NCBI RefSeq assembly: GCF_000067045.1
Contig: NC_010125.1
Span: forward strand, 2,160,001 to 2,224,000
Direction: 5' to 3'
DNA: 64,000 bases
Source: Gluconacetobacter diazotrophicus PA1 5
GTDB lineage: Bacteria > Pseudomonadota > Alphaproteobacteria > Acetobacterales > Acetobacteraceae
Each line of letters starts with the position of its first letter. Within the stretch, counting starts at the first letter, position 1. Below the pieces are notes generated by a model. The model saw only the letters and a list, made by a program, of their open reading frames with translations, did no database searches and was not told the origin of the DNA. Shown here piece after piece: positions 59,927 to 64,000 of this stretch. The translations under genes were made by a program, and so were the position numbers.

Positions 59927-61345
59927 TCAGGGCCGGCGGCGCCCGATATCGCGCAGCCGCACGCCGCCCATCAGGTCACGTTCGATCCGCTCCAGGCTCA
60001 GGCCCTTCGTCTCGGGCACGAACAGGGCGACCAGCACCACGAACAGGGCGTTCAGGCCCGCGTACAGCCAGAATGTCTCGGACCGGCCCAGCCGATCGAG
60101 CAGCGTCAGGAACGAGACGCCCACGATCATGTTGGAAATCCAGTTGGTGGCGGTGGAACAGGCGATGCCGAAATCGCGCCCCTGCAGCGGCTGGATTTCG
60201 GAACACAGCACCCAGACCAGCGGCCCCGCCGAAAAGGCGAAGCCCGCGACGAAGCACAGCAGCAGCGCCACCGCCATGGTCTGGTCCGCCCCCTGCCCCA
60301 TGCCCTCGCGCAGCATCAGGCCCAGCCCGGCCATACCGACGCTCATGACCATCAGGCCGCAGATCAGGATGGGCCGGCGGCCCAAGCGATCGACCAGCCA
60401 GATCGCCATGAAGGTGGCCGCCATGTTCACGCCGCCCACCGTCGCCGTACCCCACAGGCGGGCATGCTCGGCAAAGCCGGCCAGCCCGAAGATACGCGGG
60501 GCGTAATACATCACCACGTTCATGCCGGTGAATTGCTGGACGCATTGCAGCATGACCCCCAGGAAGACGGCGCGGCGGAAATTCCGGTTGGACCGGAACA
60601 GGGCCCATCCCCGCCCCTGCGTGCGCAACTGGGCGTCGATCTCACTCAGTTCCCGCGCCACCCCGTGGGCCTGGCCACGCAGTTCCAGCAGCGCGCGCCG
60701 GGCCTCGTCCCGCCGCCCGCGCAACATCAGCCAGCGCGGGCTGGCGGGCAGGAACGCCACCCCGATCAGGAACACGATTCCCGGAAAGGCCACGATGCCC
60801 AGCATCCAGCGCCATGCGTCGAAATAGGCGAACAGCGCGTCGGACACGAATGCTGTCAGGATGCCGATGGTCACCATCAACTGGTAGATCGACACCATCG
60901 CGCCGCGATTGGCCGCGTCGGCGATTTCCGCGATGTAGAGCGGCGCGGTGAAGGTCGAAATCCCGATGGCCAGCCCCAGCACGATCCGGGCCGCGATCAG
61001 CATGCCCACCGACCCGGACAATGCGCAGGCCGTCGATCCGACGATGAACAGGCTGGCGCCGATCACCAGCGTCCGCTTGCGCCCCAGGTCGAAGGACAGC
61101 CACCCGGCAATGGGCACGCCGACCGCCGCACCCAGCATCATCGCGGCGACGATGGCTTCCTGCTGGAACTGGGTCGCATCGAATTCCTGCGCGATCAGGC
61201 TCAGCGCACCGGAAATCACGCCGATATCCAGCCCGAACATCAGCCCGGCCACCGCCGCCAGGCCGGCGACCAGGCCGGCCCGTCCGGGCACCGCCTTCCT
61301 CAGATGCCGGGACCCCGTCGTTGCGGCATATCCGTACGCCTCCAT
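59927..61345 (-). CDS. MFS sugar porter (sugar:proton symporter)
   Basis: Twelve-helix major facilitator of the sugar porter family (GalP/XylE/AraE-like). Signatures are LSFDLGRKRTLVIG, PASPRWLMLRGR, LVDRLGRRPILICG and the C-terminal VPETKGLSLERIE. Start at MEAYGYAATTG (61345) has GGAGCAG upstream and gives 472 residues. It lies 89 bases downstream of the SDR gene and so probably belongs to the dgoA-dgoD-SDR unit, importing galactose or a related sugar; the substrate is inferred. Confidence 0.88.
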   Translation of the reverse strand: MEAYGYAATTGSRHLRKAVPGRAGLVAGLAAVAGLMFGLDIGVISGALSLIAQEFDATQFQQEAIVAAMMLGAAVGVPIAGWLSFDLGRKRTLVIGASLFIVGSTACALSGSVGMLIAARIVLGLAIGISTFTAPLYIAEIADAANRGAMVSIYQLMVTIGILTAFVSDALFAYFDAWRWMLGIVAFPGIVFLIGVAFLPASPRWLMLRGRRDEARRALLELRGQAHGVARELSEIDAQLRTQGRGWALFRSNRNFRRAVFLGVMLQCVQQFTGMNVVMYYAPRIFGLAGFAEHARLWGTATVGGVNMAATFMAIWLVDRLGRRPILICGLMVMSVGMAGLGLMLREGMGQGADQTMAVALLLCFVAGFAFSAGPLVWVLCSEIQPLQGRDFGIACSTATNWISNMIVGVSFLTLLDRLGRSETFWLYAGLNALFVVLVALFVPETKGLSLERIERDLMGGVRLRDIGRRRP

Positions 61346-61434
61346 GTTCTGCTCCGTTTTTGAGCGATTATAACGGACCGGCGACGATACGGTTCGTCTT
61401 TTTGCATGTTTCGGGCGTAAACCGCCGACCGCGC

Positions 61435-62157
61435 CTAGACCCAGCCGCCATCGACGATGAATTGCTGGCCGCTGCACATCCGGCTGTCATCGGCAGCCAG
61501 GAACAGGGCCATGCGCGCGATGTCGCCGGGTTCCACCCGGCCCGGCAGGCACTGGCTGCGGTCGATCTGCCGCTCGCCCTCGGGTGTCAGCCACAGGCGG
61601 CGCTGGCGTTCGGTCATCACCCAGCCGGGAACCAGCGCGTTGACCCGGATATGGTCCTGGCCCAGTTCGCGCGCCAGGGCGTTCACCAGCCCCAGCACCG
61701 CCGCCTTGGCGGTGACATAGATGGGATAGCCGGCGTTCTTCTGCATCCACCCCGTCGACCCCAGGCAGACGATCGACCCGCGCCCCGCCGCCCGCATCCC
61801 GGGCGCCACGGCCTGGGCCGCGAAGAACTGGGCGCGGATATTGATCGCGGACAGGCGCTCCCACATCGCGACATCGACCTCGTCCAGCGTGTGGCGGGCA
61901 TCGTTGCCGGCATTGTTCAGCAGGATGTCCACCGGCCCGTGCGCACCGAAGGCCGTGGCGACCGCCTCGCGCAACGCCGCGACATCGGTCACGTCGCACG
62001 GGATGAACAGCACCTGCCGGCCCGCCTGGGCGACCTCGCCCGCCAGAGCGTCCGCCGCTACCCGGTCCAGGTCCACGAAGGCCACCCGCGCGCCCTGGTC
62101 GGCGAAGGCGCGGACCAGCGCCGCGCCGATGCCGCTGGCGCCCCCCGTGACCAGCAC
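61435..62157 (-). CDS. Short-chain dehydrogenase/reductase, start codon uncertain
   Basis: NAD(P)-dependent SDR. The cofactor site is VTGGASGIGAALV, then LLNNAGND. The catalytic Ser is in SIVCLGSTGW and Tyr-Lys in YPIYVTAKAAV. The last part is SGQQFIVDGGWV. The first usable start is GTG 62157, which leaves almost nothing before strand 1. The conserved-looking lead-in YARYPSLAGRSV continues in frame to the dgoD stop without ATG, GTG or TTG. The neighbours suggest galactose or fucose 1-dehydrogenase activity, but that is inference. Confidence 0.85.
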   Translation of the reverse strand: MLVTGGASGIGAALVRAFADQGARVAFVDLDRVAADALAGEVAQAGRQVLFIPCDVTDVAALREAVATAFGAHGPVDILLNNAGNDARHTLDEVDVAMWERLSAINIRAQFFAAQAVAPGMRAAGRGSIVCLGSTGWMQKNAGYPIYVTAKAAVLGLVNALARELGQDHIRVNALVPGWVMTERQRRLWLTPEGERQIDRSQCLPGRVEPGDIARMALFLAADDSRMCSGQQFIVDGGWV

Positions 62158-62214
62158 CGAACGGCCGGCCAGGCTGGGATAGCGGGCATAGGAACCCGTG
62201 TCGGGACCGGGACA

Positions 62215-63359
<1,145 letters not shown>

Positions 63360-63363
<4 letters not shown>

Positions 63364-64000
63364 GTCCGTTTCCGTTCCTGTTTTTCCAGTCTGGATTTTT
63401 CCAGACCGGCTTTTTCCAGGCCGGCGATAAACAGCCGCGCCGTCGCGCCGACCTCGCCCGCCGACCGCCCGGCACGATAGAGCGCCGATCCCAGCCCGAA
63501 CCCCGCCGCGCCGGCCGTCACCCAGGGGTCCATCGTGTCGGGAGTGATCCCGCCCACGGGGATGAAGCGCGTACCGGCGGGAAAGACGCTGCGCCACGCC
63601 TTCAACGCCCCCGGGCCAATCTGCTCGGCCGGGAACAGCTTCAGCGCCGCAGCCCCCGCGGCCAGCGCCGCGAAGCCCTCGGTCGGGGTGGCGACGCCGG
63701 GGGTGCAGGCCATGCCGGCGGCACGGGCCGCGCCGATGACCGCGACATCGGCATGCGGCATGACGATCAGCCGCCCTCCGGCATCGGCCACCTGCCCCAC
63801 CATTTCGGCGGACAGCACGGTCCCCGCCCCGATCAGCGCGGCATCCCCGAAGCGATCCTGAAGCAGGCGGATGCTGCGCAGCGGCTCGGGCGAGTTCATC
63901 GGCACCTCGATGATCGCGAAGCCCGCTTCGACCAGCGCCTGACCGATGTCCAGCACCTCGTCCGGGCGGATGCCGCGTAGGATGGCGACCAGGGGGCAGA
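63360..64000 (-). CDS. dgoA: 2-dehydro-3-deoxy-6-phosphogalactonate aldolase (5' end outside window)
   Basis: Class I aldolase splitting KDPGal into pyruvate and glyceraldehyde 3-phosphate. The frame is open to the right edge and begins [18 protein letters not shown], so only the first few codons are missing. The Schiff-base Lys is in [24 protein letters not shown] and [12 protein letters not shown] are typical. The tail has three LEK copies encoded by 15-base direct repeats. KDGal kinase (dgoK) would be expected upstream, beyond the edge. Confidence 0.92.

Overview
The window looks like chromosomal DNA from a GC-rich alphaproteobacterium, most likely an acetic acid bacterium (Acetobacteraceae, Gluconacetobacter/Komagataeibacter-like). 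This is inferred from protein resemblance and gene order: the alphaproteobacterial blocks kdsD-lptC-lptA-lptB-rpoN-hpf and rseP-bamA-skp-lpxD-fabZ-lpxA-lpxI, a malate:quinone oxidoreductase, and a sugar-acid catabolic cluster. No rRNA or other species marker is present, so the genus is not proved.

Layout. 1-8.5 kb (minus): the 3'-truncated oligoendopeptidase F gene, glutamate synthase gltB-gltD with two inverted repeats in the gltD upstream region, and an NDUFA9-like NAD-binding protein. 8.6-9.1 kb: two identical tRNA-Leu(CAG) genes, each with its own promoter. 9.3-15.8 kb (plus): a ribonuclease D-like exonuclease, then kdsD-lptC-lptA-lptB (Kdo precursor and LPS export), sigma-54 (rpoN) and the hibernation factor hpf. 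15.9-16.8 kb (minus): a DUF1150 protein and a small heat-shock protein.

16.9-22.3 kb: a compact type II-C CRISPR-Cas locus of visibly lower GC than its surroundings, between hsp20 and def. A tracrRNA gene is read leftwards, cas9-cas1-cas2 rightwards, and the array (11 identical 36-nt repeats, ten 30-nt spacers) most likely leftwards. The array and the cas operon therefore converge on an 18-bp stem-loop at the end of cas2. The tracrRNA and cas9 promoters appear to share one palindrome that supplies both -35 boxes. This is the most interesting part of the window.

22.3-31.7 kb: def-fmt-truA (plus), then a minus-strand block of lysine and arginine biosynthesis (dapD, dapE, argB), ribosome-assembly GTPase engB, yidC, yidD, rnpA and rpmH. 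yidC carries an apparent one-base frameshift just after its signal anchor. 31.7-51.2 kb: a 68-residue protein resembling an isolated histidine-kinase H-box helix pair, glyoxalase I, and a long minus-strand cell-envelope series (lpxI, lpxA, fabZ, lpxD, skp, bamA, rseP, dxr, cdsA, uppS, frr, pyrH). Then come era-rnc-lepB-acpS, rel-rpoZ and folK.

51.4-64 kb: a translationally coupled NYN-domain protein and family 5 uracil-DNA glycosylase (plus), mqo, a phosphotransacetylase-like gene, msrP-msrQ, a 3-hydroxyisobutyrate dehydrogenase-like reductase, an NDUFAF6-like squalene/phytoene synthase family protein, and sodB. The window ends in a sugar/galactonate cluster (MFS sugar porter, SDR dehydrogenase, dgoD, dgoA), with dgoA running off the right edge.
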